Source of the DNA: Numida meleagris
Lineage: Eukaryota > Chordata > Aves > Galliformes > Numididae
Assembly (NCBI RefSeq): GCF_002078875.1
Contig: NC_034413.1
Span: forward strand, 64,272,252 to 64,336,251
DNA: 64,000 bases
Reading direction: 5' to 3'
The notes under the pieces are model-generated. The model did no database searches. It was not told where the DNA came from and saw nothing but the letters and a program-made list of their open reading frames with translations. A program made the position numbers and the translations under genes. Shown piece after piece: positions 46,018 to 58,500 of the stretch; position 1 is the stretch's first letter; every line of letters starts with the position of its first letter.

Positions 46018-49000
46018 ACAAAAGGTAATAGACAACACAGTAAAAAGTGAGGATTGATGTTTCGTGATGGCACTTGTTACATAAAAACACATCTTTCCAG
46101 AGCATACAGTTAATCTTGTTCTGAGTTGATAGGTAAAATATTAAAGAAATATCAAAATTACTTTTATTCTATACCGAGCATTATTCTGACCTTTATTCTG
46201 CCCTCAGTGGGTACAGATGCAGTGTATTACAACAGTGTTACCTAGGAAGACCTTGTGAGTTTGGAAAATAATAAGGTAGTGGGGCACTACACAAACCTCT
46301 GACAGGAATATTACAGATGGTTTGTTGGGACTGTCTTGGGGCGTGGAGATGGACTTAGTTTAAAACTGTCTTAGCCAAATAACATAGAAAATGAAATGAT
46401 CAGAAGAGTACACTTTTGTTCTCCAACGTTGCTTAAAGATAACCACAAAATTAAAAATACACTAATGAGTTATTATGATGTCTTAAGCTTTGTACAAGCT
46501 CTTTCCTTTGTTTATTAAGATGGAAATTAACATGTATAGCAATTAGCTTTTTGTAATCTTTAATTGTGTAGTGCTGATAACATTTTTTTTTTTTTTGCTT
46601 AGTTTAAAAATGGAATGATGCCTAGTGAAGAGACAATCTTCTGGAAAAGTCCCAAAGGAGTAATGTTTCAGTGCCTATTCTGAATTTTTAGTAAAAATGA
46701 GAAGTTTCTGTTCTTGTGAAACTCTAAACATCTTTCTTGCTTTCATCTGGTTTTATAAATGAATGAATTTACTCCATGCATATCAACGTAGGGGATCTTA
46801 GTCCATCTGAGCAACCAACCTGCCTTACTACACTGAGCTGGTGAAGTTACTTGACAAAATCAAGAAAATGAATGCTGTTAAGTGATTTCTTTCTCTTTTT
46901 AACTCTCAATTTTGTTAAATGCTGGACAACGTTATTTTAGAAAATACTTTCGAATGAGTTATGTAAATAAGTTTGCAGGTCATCACGTCTTACAGGCTTT
47001 CAGATGAAAAGCTAAATAGATACGTTACCTGTAGTAGGTACAAATTAACTTTTTTATGTTGTATAAACTATTTGCATATTAATAGAGGAAAATAGTAAAA
47101 TAATTTATTAAGTGAATTCTTGTAATTATTAAGGCAAGATCTTTGTACAGTCCTGGAACACTACATATATATTGTCTTACCCATTTTGAGAAGCCTTGTA
47201 ACGGCAATGGGTGCCGCTGTTTAAAAATCTTGTGTTTCCTCGTGATCCGGAATGTTTAAAATCTTAGTGAATGAAAGAATATTTAGAATGACAGTACATT
47301 TGAGTGTACATTCTCAAAAACAATCCCTTAAGAAGACCAATTCTGTAACTCATCTTGATTCCAAATGATTTCATGTGGAAGGCTTAATTTGAAAACTTTC
47401 ATTTCAATAGCTGCCAACTGAGGGAAGAGATCACAATAAGTTGTTACAGTTTTCAGTTGTGGGTTGGCACTACAGCAATCTACTAAACAATGTGAAAGCT
47501 AAAAATAATTGCATTGATTTTTTTTTCCAGTTGCATTAATAAATTTATTCTAAAACTGATTTGTTTTCCTTACAACCTCTATCTTCCTTCTACTGCAGCT
47601 TTTGTCCTATTTGATTCTGAGAAGTTATGAATAATTACATTCAAGGATATTTGAAATAAATCAGTGACATTTTCCAATTTCTGGCCTATAAGACACTTCT
47701 ATTAAGGAAAAAAAAAAGGCTTGATAGATTTTGTTTTCCTATAATGAATGTAAGACAGATTTTCAGATAGTATATTCTCTTCCGCATAACAAGGCAATTA
47801 ATAACAGTGCATTCTTATATTTCCATACAGATATGAAAGGATAACAAAGCAAATGCTTTTTCATGCTTTGACCCTCTAGTAATGATCCTTCCAAGAGGTG
47901 ATTTGGTGATACAACTGGTAGACTAGATGGAATTCAGGAAAGCAACATGTTCAGTGAGACTGTTAGAAGGATTGATTCAACCAGCAGCTAGAACGTAAAA
48001 TTCTGTATGTAGAGAAGGAAAAAGATACTAGGGGAAAAAAGTGAATCTGGGGGCTGTCCTTGTTGAGTATTGCACCTTTATCAAATTTTTCCTTCTATTT
48101 CTTAATACTGAACTGCATTAAAAGTTTCAGTTACCTGAGGTGTCTTTTGAGATAGTAAGTCTGTATTTGGATACCTGAAATCGTTTTTAAAATAAATAAA
48201 AGTAGAAAAACATAAGTTTATTAAATTTAATGTAGATATTTTGAAAAGGTTATCATTTCAATTGGAAAGCCCAACAGTATAGGAGTTGGAAATACAGTAA
48301 GTAAAACTAATTTTATGTTTGACTTCATTAGAATTTTCGGGGATTTCATTGGTAAAAGGAGTTTACAGTGGGATTTTTGTTTCCTAAATTAGGACAAATT
48401 AGAGAATGTTAATTTCAGCCATTAACTACAGATTTAAACCCGTTCCTGTATAGCATCTAATCAGTGACAGCTTCATCAAACTAACTCTAGGAAGGCTGAG
48501 TTTGCTTTCAAATGGGCAGTAATAGTATTTTCAGCAGGATATTTTAATACTGTCTTTTGAAACTGGTCATTCTGATTGATGGAATGGATTGATAATGTGT
48601 CGTGGGCAGTTGCTATTCATATTTGTCCTTATATTCGTGGCTGAAAATGAAAGCTTATCATAGCTTTCTACGTATATGACTTCTGTTAAGTGGCATTATT
48701 ATGTTAGATTTGAAACTAAGTACTAGGAGAATGTTCTTCTGTCTCTGACCTAATAATCTTTCTGTTCAGCAAACTCAATGTTAGGGCCTTCCCGCTGTTC
48801 TGGTTTTTTGCAAAAGACGTGTTAATCTTTTTTCAAGATATTTACTATTTTAATCTTTTGGCACTTTGTAGCTGGGACAGGTTTTTTTTTTTGCATTAAA
48901 TTACAGTCCTTTAAAAAATAAAAAGCAAAGAAAAGATAAAATAAAGAATAAAAAGCAAACTATTCTTCTTGAAATGCCATGGATTTTTAAGCAGTGGTGC

Positions 49001-50361
49001 CCCTGTGGTTACAAGAAATATACTGCGGTTTTATTTACTGAAGTTATATGTAACATTGTTCCTGTGTTTAATAGAATGTGATGAGATTTTTCTATAAAAT
49101 CTTGTGATTTTTAGTACAATAATATTTTATAAATATATTGTCTTATTTGAAATGTAAATTGCATAGTTCTCTAATGGGTGCTTGGTAAATGCACAAGAGA
49201 TTTAGCTTTGATTCTCAGGTACCTCTGATGTAATGGTGACATACTGGTATTTTTTTTTTCCTCGCGACACAACTGGAATGTGAAGGGGCTCTTGCAGATG
49301 CTTTACTGCTGTGTGCTAGCATAAATTGTCGTTCTTACTGTTTCACTTTGGGGATGTCTTTATTCTGACTTGCTTCTTGTGGGAAGCACATACGCTTTAA
49401 CAAGGAAAATAGAATTTTTAACTCAAGCATTTCTTTGAATGTCATGAGATGCCTAAAGAACGGTGATTTCCCATGCCTGCAAAATGGGTACTACATGCAT
49501 TGTTCTGTCAAACAGTTTAATTCCTGCAATCTTATGAGACAAACCAAGAATTTCTTCTGTGTGCGATTGAGTTTTTTTGTTCCGTTTTTATATATGGAAG
49601 AAATTAGGACAATTTGCTAAATGCCACGTAGCCTGTCTTAGCTTTTAGGGTTCTGGTGAGTCTTGTCTAGTTTAGGCTAATGTGCGCTGCAACCCAGAAC
49701 AAAGGAGGAAAAATCAATTCAGTTTTTCTAGCTACTGTGTTAGGTTTCAGTCGTGCCAGAAATGAGAGGTGCTGTAGAGGTAATACTGATCCAGCAGTTA
49801 CTTGGAAAGCATGAGGCACAGGAATGCCACTAAAGACATGGAGGGCCTGGTATTTCTATTGTCAGTGAGCACCACATTTCTTTTATGCTTGCTTTTTGCC
49901 CTTGGAAATCAGTGTGGGGCATGTAGTGTGCAGCTGATCTGGCCTGCCATGGAGCTGCGCTAGAGTACACTGCACACATCAGCCAAGAAGCTGCAGGCTG
50001 GGGCGCAGCTGGGGGTGGAGCAAATGCTCAAGTATTTTCTCCCAACATGGTGTTTAGTAGTGGTACTCCTCAAATGAGAAACCATGGTGCTGCATGTAAT
50101 ACTTGACCCAGTATGCTGCTACACGCGTTGCATACCACCACGTGACATCCTAGCAAAAATGGAAGAGCCAGTGAATTGCTTGTTTTGGTGTGTGCTGCTG
50201 TAACTGTCGTTCTCTTTCACTGCGCTTAGGCACTGCTATTTACTAATACAATTGCCTTAAGTAAGGTGGTGTAATAGTTTCTTTTGTAGTTCTTAGTTCC
50301 ATCTCTTTTCATGGTGAATGTCATCGTTGCTATTCCTGACTAAGAGAACCTCTTATCTTAG

Positions 50362-50445
50362 GAAGATGAACTTACTGAGCTTAAGCTAAGGTTATCAGAG
50401 GAGGAGGAGTTGTTAAACCGAATGGCTCAGCTGCGCCACACATGA
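50362..50445 (+). other. Candidate orphan terminal exon (27 codons and stop)
   Basis: An acceptor-like TTAG at 50358-50361 is followed by an open frame beginning EDELTELKLRLSEEEELL and ending MAQLRHT, then TGA at 50443-50445. The composition (charged and Leu-rich, heptad-like) is that of a coiled coil. TAG immediately precedes it in frame, so it can only be coding if spliced. I do not recognise the product. It may be chance sequence inside the long SLC35F5 3' UTR. Confidence 0.25.
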
Positions 50446-51315
50446 AAATAGATAAGCCTTGCTAAGGAGAGTGTTTGTAATTGAAGTTGTAGGAAGATGC
50501 ATCCTCAAAAATCAAGCGACAAACTGGTGTTAAAAACAAAGTTGAGTCATATCACTTACTGTAGAATGGTACTTTGAATCAGTTTTTGTTATTCTGTGCA
50601 AGCTTTGAGTTATTCACAGTTTCTGTTAGGAATGTTATATAGTGTCTGCAATTTAATACCTGTGATTGCAATTGTATTTAAGTGTTGATGGCTCATTAAC
50701 AGTTGTTATGCATGATTTTTTCTTTCTAATCCAGGATTGCATTAATTGTGTATTTAGTTTTACATGTTTATTGCATGGCATGATTTCTCAGGGAAATATG
50801 GGTGATAGCATGCATTGTAAGAGCTGGTAACTAATTCCTGCTTTTAAAATTGTTACAAACTTTCAGATTTCACTAAACACTTAACATCAAATGAATTTCA
50901 TGTTGAATTGCTTCTGGTTTATTAGGTGAATCATGATGAAGGTGTTAACAGCATTTTAAAGTGTCTGTAAAATGCAATCTGCCCAATACTTCATTAGCTT
51001 TTGGACATTCGTCCATTTTAAATGGACTCAGCAAGTTGTGTGGTTTTTTTCGTGCTTTAGTATAATATGTGCCATATACATTAATAGTTGCCTGAGACAC
51101 AACAGCAATGTTAATTTCCAGAGTTAGACAATGCTATAATAATACAGTCTGATTCTGGGATAGAGTACCGGTATAAATATTCTAACATATTTGCTTGTAT
51201 CATTAAATTTTTACAAAGTGTTCTTACTTTGGGGATTTTTGTCTGCTTTTCCAGTAAAGTTACTTTGTCTAGACTGGGATTTGATCCAAAGCCCACCAGC
51301 ATTATAGGTAGCATT

Positions 51316-51326
51316 AATAAAATAAA
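51316..51326 (+). terminator. Doubled poly(A) signal
   Basis: Overlapping AATAAA hexamers (AATAAAATAAA). This is the best candidate for a distal SLC35F5 3' end, but no transcript evidence is available from sequence alone. Confidence 0.45.
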
Positions 51327-54246
51327 ACTTTATTGAAATGCTCAGCAGTCGGGTTGACCTTTATGCTTTTGCAGTGTTTTTATCTGCAGCATACATGACG
51401 AGCAGTTTCCTTTAAGACTTCACTAATATAAAAGTTGAGGGATTTAGTGTTGGGGAAAATGGTAAACGTACCACTGTTACTGATCACAAAATATATTTCC
51501 CTATAGCCAGCATGCAGCTTAATTATTTAGAAGGTGGATTTGTCTTGCTGCGTGACTTTTCTTTAGAATCAGCAGCGTAGGAAATGTTAACCGCTTTGCT
51601 TAGTTGTGTACTAGAAGAATATGTTTTGTCAACAGCGAGAATGTGATCGTAGCTTTGAGGATCAACTTCTTGTTGGTCTCTGATTTGACACTTCCATTTA
51701 CTTTGCAAAGAACGCAACAGGACATCTCCTAGCTAGTTAGACTAATTGTATTCTGAGTGCCCCGATCATCTGTATTGTCATATACCTAACGTAAATCATG
51801 TACTTCTAATACAAATGTAACCATTCCTCTATGCCTTCTCACTGTCCTTCCAGCTGATGTATTGCATCATTACATCTGGTATTAATAGACAACTGGACAA
51901 CTTCTGGAATGCCCACCATGGTGAGGAGTGCATCCAGAGTTTAATCTAGTTGTCACCTCCTACTTTTTAAAAGCGTGAAAGGCTTTTCTCTGAGGATTTT
52001 GAAGAAAGTACCTGTTTAGTTCTTTAGCTGCTGAGTTCAAAGTTTAGAAACTGAGAAACAGCTACTTAAGTTGTATCCAGATCTCTTCTGTTTTTATTTA
52101 ACTTCTGACTTTTGTCGGGGAAGGTGTGCAGTTCTTTGCATCTTCCACAGAATGTATGTGACTCGATACTGGAATGGCCTCAGAAGTAACAGTGAAGAGA
52201 TGCTTGTATGACTTTTAACACGTTCCTGAAGTTTTTCCACAGTTAATTTAAAAAAAAAAAATTATCAAGCTGAGGAGAAGGTAGGCATACAGTGTAGAGC
52301 TAACTTTATAACATACAAATTACTTTGCTTTCATTAAATGTCCTTCAGTGTATTACTGATGTTGCCAGCCCAGAAGTTTTTCTTGTCTGTTAAATGTGAT
52401 GCTTCTCTCCTCTATAAATTGGAACTTTTTCGTGTAAATTAAACTAGATCCTCTGTCACAATGACTGATTTCTAGAATATTTCAGAATCTTTTCCTTTTA
52501 ACCTTTAACTAGAGGAACAGCAGGGGATTTCCACCCAAACAGTGTCCTTTTCCTATGGGAGAAGAAAACATTAAAAAAAAAAATTGAAATAAATAATCTT
52601 ATCGGACAGCATATAGGATTCAGCTGCAAGATCGCTGAGGTAATTGCCTGTAGAGCATGTTAGATACAGGACATGCTTAGGCAATAATTGTGCAATGGAC
52701 TGATCTCTCTGATCATGTTTTAATGTAGAACGTAGGTATTTAAAATCTCCTCATTTTGTGTTGAAGCTGAGTGCTTAAGTCCTGTGACTGTAAAAATCAT
52801 GGAAGATTTTATTTGGAGCAACAGTGTACATGCTAAGGATTTTCTTGGTTGCTTTTTGGGATTCTTAGTTGTTTTTTTTTTTTTTTATGAAGACCTATAT
52901 GTTCCGTGTACAAATCAGTTACAAATGAATGATCTGCCTATTAATTGAAAATTTTGAGAGCCATTTACACAAAGCTATCGTGAAAGCTGAAGCAGTTGTT
53001 CAAGTTGACGATATCTGAATAGAATTAGAGAAGTGTAATGAGCACGTAGTACGGACCTCAGCATTGTACAACTGAATGCGTCCTTGTAATGATGTAAAAT
53101 TTATTCAGGTTCTCCTTGGGATGGGTATTAGTTAAACAAAATTGCATCTGAAACTCTTGTTTAGATATTTATGCTGACCGATTTGGTACATTTCTAAAAG
53201 TTGTGCATTGAAACATGCATGAAACCAATAGCTAGTACCCTTGGTCCTTTTAGCATTACATCTTGCACTACATTTCAGCTCTGTAATTTGAAGAGAACTC
53301 TGAAATTGCTTCAACTGAAGAACTTTAATATGACAAAAACTTTTGTTTGCATGAAGTTTGTATGGTTTGCTGATAATTCAGATGTTCTGAGAGCACAGAT
53401 AGTTCCAGCTGTATGTTCTTTATGTGTTATGCATAAGCTTTTAAACATTTTCCTTAGGAAGACCAGAACCTGAACTGCCTGATGCATATTGCATTTGCAC
53501 CTAAATACTTGATTTCGGAATGTGTTAAACCTTGTCTATTTTTGATAAGAAACAACATTTTAATCCAATTTCCATTTAATAATAAGTATGTTCACACAGA
53601 GGAAAATCATAATCGTGGCTTGATGCGGTGATTTATGCAAGAAAACAGCAGGATGGCAGTAGTAACTCTGAAATGAAGATGCAAGTCTCTTCAGAAACTG
53701 GCTTCTTGTTCTTTCCTTCCTTCTGTACTAAATAAGTGTCTTCATTATTCCTGATTTATACAGGTGAAGCAAGGACCAGAACTTTACCCTTTTGTTTTTT
53801 AAAAGTGAACATTGACTTTTGCCTGTAGCGTCTTTGTCACATCACTTCATTTTCTGAAGGGGATTCAGTTAAATGAGAAGTATAAAATAAGTATTTTTAA
53901 TTAAAAACAAATTTAAGCTATTAATAATTTTGAAATTCTCAATATGAATAGAGATCTAATGAATGAAAATTATAGGCTTATATTGCAAATACCAAATACT
54001 GCTTATATATTTTTTAACAAAATCAGTATATATGTGATTATTTGAAACGTGTATAAAAGTGACAATGGGAAAATCATTCTTATGTTGATAGATTTATAAA
54101 TTGAAATTATTAATATCCAATACCAAAACCCTATAGAAGGGCTAGTGAAAAGACAGTGTAATGTATTCTGAAAAACAGCCTGTGTATTACAATCAATGGG
54201 TGTGATGTTTTTGTTCTGTATCATATTTATTATGTGTAAGTAAGCC

Positions 54247-54252
54247 AATAAA
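54247..54252 (+). terminator. Isolated AATAAA poly(A) signal
   Basis: The hexamer within 'agccaataaagattataaatcg' lies about 2.9 kb beyond the doubled signal at 51.3 kb. It could mark a rare distal SLC35F5 end or be chance in AT-rich DNA. Confidence 0.25.
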
Positions 54253-54602
54253 GATTATAAATCGTATTTTCTTAAGAGGAGTTAGTATTTGGTTGGGGTT
54301 TATGTTTAATGTATTTCATACCATCAATTAAGAAAAACTGAGTGGTCACTGAAGATCTACCCTGGGAGTACAGCATAGTGGCAGAAAGGTCTTGAATTAG
54401 TCCACTTAATTCCCCTCCCTCCCTCTTAAAGGTGAGTCAGAGGATGTCTTCTCTTACCTGAATTCAGCTGGGATGTCAAAAGGCTGTAATTTGGTCTCAG
54501 ATTGGTGTGGTAATTAAGTAGCGATGTATCAATTTTTAATTCATGGCTACAGATGATTTTACTTGCTAACACATGATGTTTTACAAGACTGCTGTGTTTC
54601 AT

Positions 54603-54618
54603 CAGCAGGGGGAGCTAC
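54603..54618 (+). promoter_or_regulatory. Candidate CTCF binding motif
   Basis: CAGCAGGGGGAGCTAC resembles the CTCF core (CASYAGGGGGCGC) in plus orientation, the same orientation as the motif at 44649. This is a motif match only. Confidence 0.4.
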
Positions 54619-54960
54619 CGTAATACGCATCTATTGCATTCCCGAACTCTAAGAGTGACAAAAGCAGTAAAATGCAATTAACTTACCTGTTTATCATCCT
54701 TGATTCTTACAGTTAAACAAGACTAGATACTGGCTTATTTTCATGCAGTTGGACTTTCAGTGTCTTTAATTATTAAAAATCTCTTGGGATGGTAGCACTC
54801 ACCTAAATATTTAATTAGAAAAAGTATTTTGCTACCATAGGCTCTTCTAAGATTTTTCTGAATTGTGTTTAATTAGTGTATTTAATCAGTTCTGCACAGG
54901 TATAGCAAGAAGCAGGTTTTGGTATTGAAGCAAGAGAAGATACTTGCTATGACTAATCTA

Positions 54961-55501
54961 GGCTGCTCCAAAAGTAATGCCTCCTATTCAGTGTAAACAG
55001 CAGCAAATACAGAGAGCACAGTAACACTCTTAAAGGGAAATTCTGAGCTACAAAAGGCTTTTTTCAATGTACTCACCACCTTTAGCTATGCATTTTTGCC
55101 AGCAATAAACAACAGCTTGCATACCATGCTCATGTTTAAAACAAAAAAAAACAAAAAAACCTGCACTGGTAGAAGTGACTGCTGTCACTATTGCTGAAAC
55201 ACACCACCCACCACTTCACTGTGCTCACATTTGCTGTTTTGTCTCCATAAATGTTCAGCATCAGTGAATGTCAATGGGTGCTATTTTTTACACGTGGAGG
55301 AATTCAGTTCCACCCCTCTGTTTCATACACACTTCCATGTCAGACTCCATTTTGTCAGGCTGCCCCTCTGCTGCCATCTGTCACAGGGCAACAAGATGTA
55401 ACAGTATTGGTAGGAAGGCTCCATCTCTGTTGCCATACCACCAACATCCACCTCCGACACTGGACCAATAAAAAATAGGAGGCATTACTTTTGGAGCAGC
55501 C
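54961..55501 (-). mobile_element. Mariner-type non-autonomous element (Galluhop/Mariner1_GG-like)
   Basis: Perfect 28-bp terminal inverted repeats, GGCTGCTCCAAAAGTAATGC plus CTCCTATT, lie at 54961-54988 and inverted at 55474-55501. TA dinucleotides flank on both sides, directly on the left and four bases out on the right, as Tc1/mariner insertions leave. At 541 bp it is far shorter than an autonomous copy (about 1.2-1.3 kb), so it is internally deleted. The minus strand near 55068-55110 still encodes YCWQKCIAKGGEYIE, the kind of sequence found at the C-terminal end of mariner transposases. The inverted repeats match the chicken Galluhop family as I remember it. It is not able to encode a transposase. 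Confidence 0.88.
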
Positions 55502-58500
55502 CTTGTAAATATGCAAAGATCCAATATGACATCACTGCCAATGCAGATACCAAGTAAATGAATCTTCAGTTTTATAGCAGTATTTCGTGGAAAAAAAAAA
55601 AAAAAAGATAAATACAGACATGAACACGTACCAAATACAAATAACAATGTCGAGAAGGAAAGGAGTAGCACTGATGTTTGCTGATTTCTGAAATCTAATT
55701 ACCTGTAATAAACACGCATGATGTAATCAAAGCAATTATTTAATGGAAGCTGCAATTACAGTGGCTGCACTGTCTTGTGTATGTTTCATTACCAGGAAGA
55801 ACTATTAAAATTGATGAGCAGCAGGCTTTCTTTAAATACAGTAGACTAATGAATTGTGGTGAGAATCATTTCTACTCTAAGACAGACTTGTAAAAATCGA
55901 TTGAAATTGTTACTTATGGAACATTTTATTCTTGACATCAAATGGACATGTATCATGTAATTACTTTTTTTTTTTCCAGCGTGGGGAGGTCTTTGTGGTG
56001 TCTTTCAGCATTTGGCAAAGAACTTTCAGAGACAGTAAATGAAACAAAATCTCTTAGTCAACACTGGTGCACTTCAGTAGTTCAGTTTTAATGGACTCTT
56101 TTTTTTTTTTTAAGCTAATTAACATAGTTCATCTCGTTAATGCCTGGCAAGCAACCAGGGATTCTACAACATGTATTAAGAATCTAAAGCAAGTTTCTAT
56201 TAACAATTTCTATACTGTTGCAAGGAGAACTTGGCAATTACATTCCTGCTCTTCCTAGAGTCCTAACTGATGGCTGACATCACAGCTGTTTTGTGATCCC
56301 TTCATTTTTAGTTCTACAGCTGCATAAAAAAGTGGAATAATTCTTTCATTGTTGGCAAGTCCTCTCCCTGAGCATAACCCTAACAACCTAAGTAGTACAT
56401 CGTGAATTGTGCTGAGTGGACAAGTGGCAGTGTAAATGACCAGGGCAACTGGTCACAAAACCGTATTAAATAGGTTTTTCCACAGAAGTTTGATAAAGAT
56501 GTGTTGAGGCCCTTAAGGAATGCTGGCAGTGCACTGTGGTTTGCCATCATTCGTTAGCCCAGAGTGTGGGAGCTACTGGGCTAAATGACTGAGAGCAGAA
56601 ATGTCGTTTGTTTTTTCACTCCCTTATCTACAGCTTGCCTCAATGTATTTTCATTCCGTTAGGCTAGTAAGATCTAAACTGTTTTCTGTGGTATCTCGGC
56701 ACCTTGTACTTTTCTGTATACAAGGGGGTAAGTTAGTGCGGGCTAGCTGGGTTGCTTTTCATTCTCTAGGATGTAACTTGTTGGAGTATTTTCTTACTCT
56801 GTATTCTCTTCAGCTTTAGGAGATGCATTTCATACCCGAGACAGCCTTTTACCAGAAGCTTAATGTTACTGCTAGGGGAGGTTTAAAGCTTCTGAGAAAG
56901 ATGATGTTCAAACCATTTTCAAAGATTTTATTCTACTCTCGGTAGTATGTATGTGGGAGATACTGTTTTTATTTATATCTGCAAACCAACTATATCCCAT
57001 TTGTACTGATTAAAAAAAAAAAAAAGCAAAGCTTAAGGTTTCCAATGAAGCCATTGTTTATTATGTCAATGTGAACTCTTCTTTCTTTTCTCTCCTTTTT
57101 CACCCTCCTTCCCACCCCTACCACAAGCTTATGGAAAAGAAAATCCAGTTCTAGTTCGTGGGATTGCAAGCCTTAAGGACTTCTTTTTGATAGTGTTTAT
57201 CCGCTGTCTTACCACTTGCTGCAACTTGAAGGTGTTCATACCATAACAGTTCCTTAATTACCTAAGTTGATTATTCTTAGTGGGAAGCTTAGCGCTGTAT
57301 CATTTACTAGGGTACTTTGATTTAACTGCTAGGATGGTGAAACATCCCTTCAGAACTAAGAGGAGACGCAGTGTGGATTTCCTATATATGAGGTAGCTCC
57401 TGCAAAATGAGGCAGCCTGAGATAAAATTATTTCTAACCCTGTCCGTTCTGTTTTTGATTCAGGGTCAGCTAAGAGGTGGAGTTTACAGTAAAGATTCAA
57501 GAGAAAACAATTTTATGAGAATCTTAACTGTTACATGAATAGTGAATAAATAAGCTTGAAGTTCTTAACGGATGACAAATTTCAAATCATCCCCAAACTG
57601 AAATAGTAGAAAAAAATACATATATATTTTTGAATACATAATAATAGGCAATGCCTTGTGGGGTCTGATAAAGAGGTTTGATACAGCTTCTGTCATGAAA
57701 TAATACTAATGCATCAGCTCTCTGGCAAAGTCATTCCTCCAAACACCTAGTTAATGTCTTTGATGATGCATCTAGGCTTGCTGGTACTGGTCTGCCAATC
57801 TACTTCCTCCTTTTGCAGATGATTTTTAAAATTGCCACCTTTATGTTTCCCTTTAAATTCCTCATTTTTCCCTTCTCCTCAGAGCTTTTTTTTTTTTAAA
57901 GTGTTTAATGCTAAATTGCTTGCAAAATTGGCAACAGAGGCGTGCTAGCAATATAATGCAGAGGCACAAGTACAGAGTTGAGAATACCAGCTTTGAATAT
58001 TTCTCCTGTCAGAGCATACTGTTTAAATCTGAAAGTATATGATAGCCTTGAACTATATATTCAAGAAAGCTCTTAACAGAACTTCTTGTTTTCACATAAT
58101 ATTTGCGAACTTGTTATTCTACATTTTATAAACATTGTACCCTACTTAGTTTTATTTCCAGCAGATAATACTTTTGAGGTAAATGTTTGTGTAAATGCAA
58201 CACAAAATGGACTCCAGGGAAACTCTGTAATCTTAACAGTAAACTCCATACTGTTTCCTCTGAATTTGGCGTGTACTGTGGTCTGGATGTTTTATGTTGG
58301 TGCTTTGAACATCGAACGTGAGCAGAGAGCTACTACTTCCCCTTCCTCATCATTGCTGATCATACTTGGGAAAGTCCCTTTGTGTTTCTGTGATTTGAAT
58401 TTCCCCTCAATAAAAGGTTAGTGGTTGTAATTCTCTTCCCTGTCAGGGAAGAACATGATAACAAAGTGTTAGTGCAAGGTGTTCTTAAGTAAGAACTACA

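Larger units (their letters stand above)
46603..51340 (+). other. SLC35F5: SLC35F5 3' UTR exon (inferred, end uncertain)
   Basis: A T-run followed by gcttag ends at 46602, giving a strong acceptor that pairs with the donor at 46025. The downstream sequence is AT-rich and non-coding. Candidate poly(A) signals AATAAA occur at 47538, 48191, 48917 and, doubled, at 51316-51326. A long 3' UTR with several ends is likely. The junction would lie only seven bases after the stop codon, so it should not trigger nonsense-mediated decay. If the intron is not removed, the 3' UTR simply runs on from 46018. Confidence 0.55.

Noticed and set aside
58086..58421. 111-codon plus-strand frame
   Set aside because: Unrecognised, mixed hydrophobic composition in AT-rich DNA, and no acceptor or promoter context.
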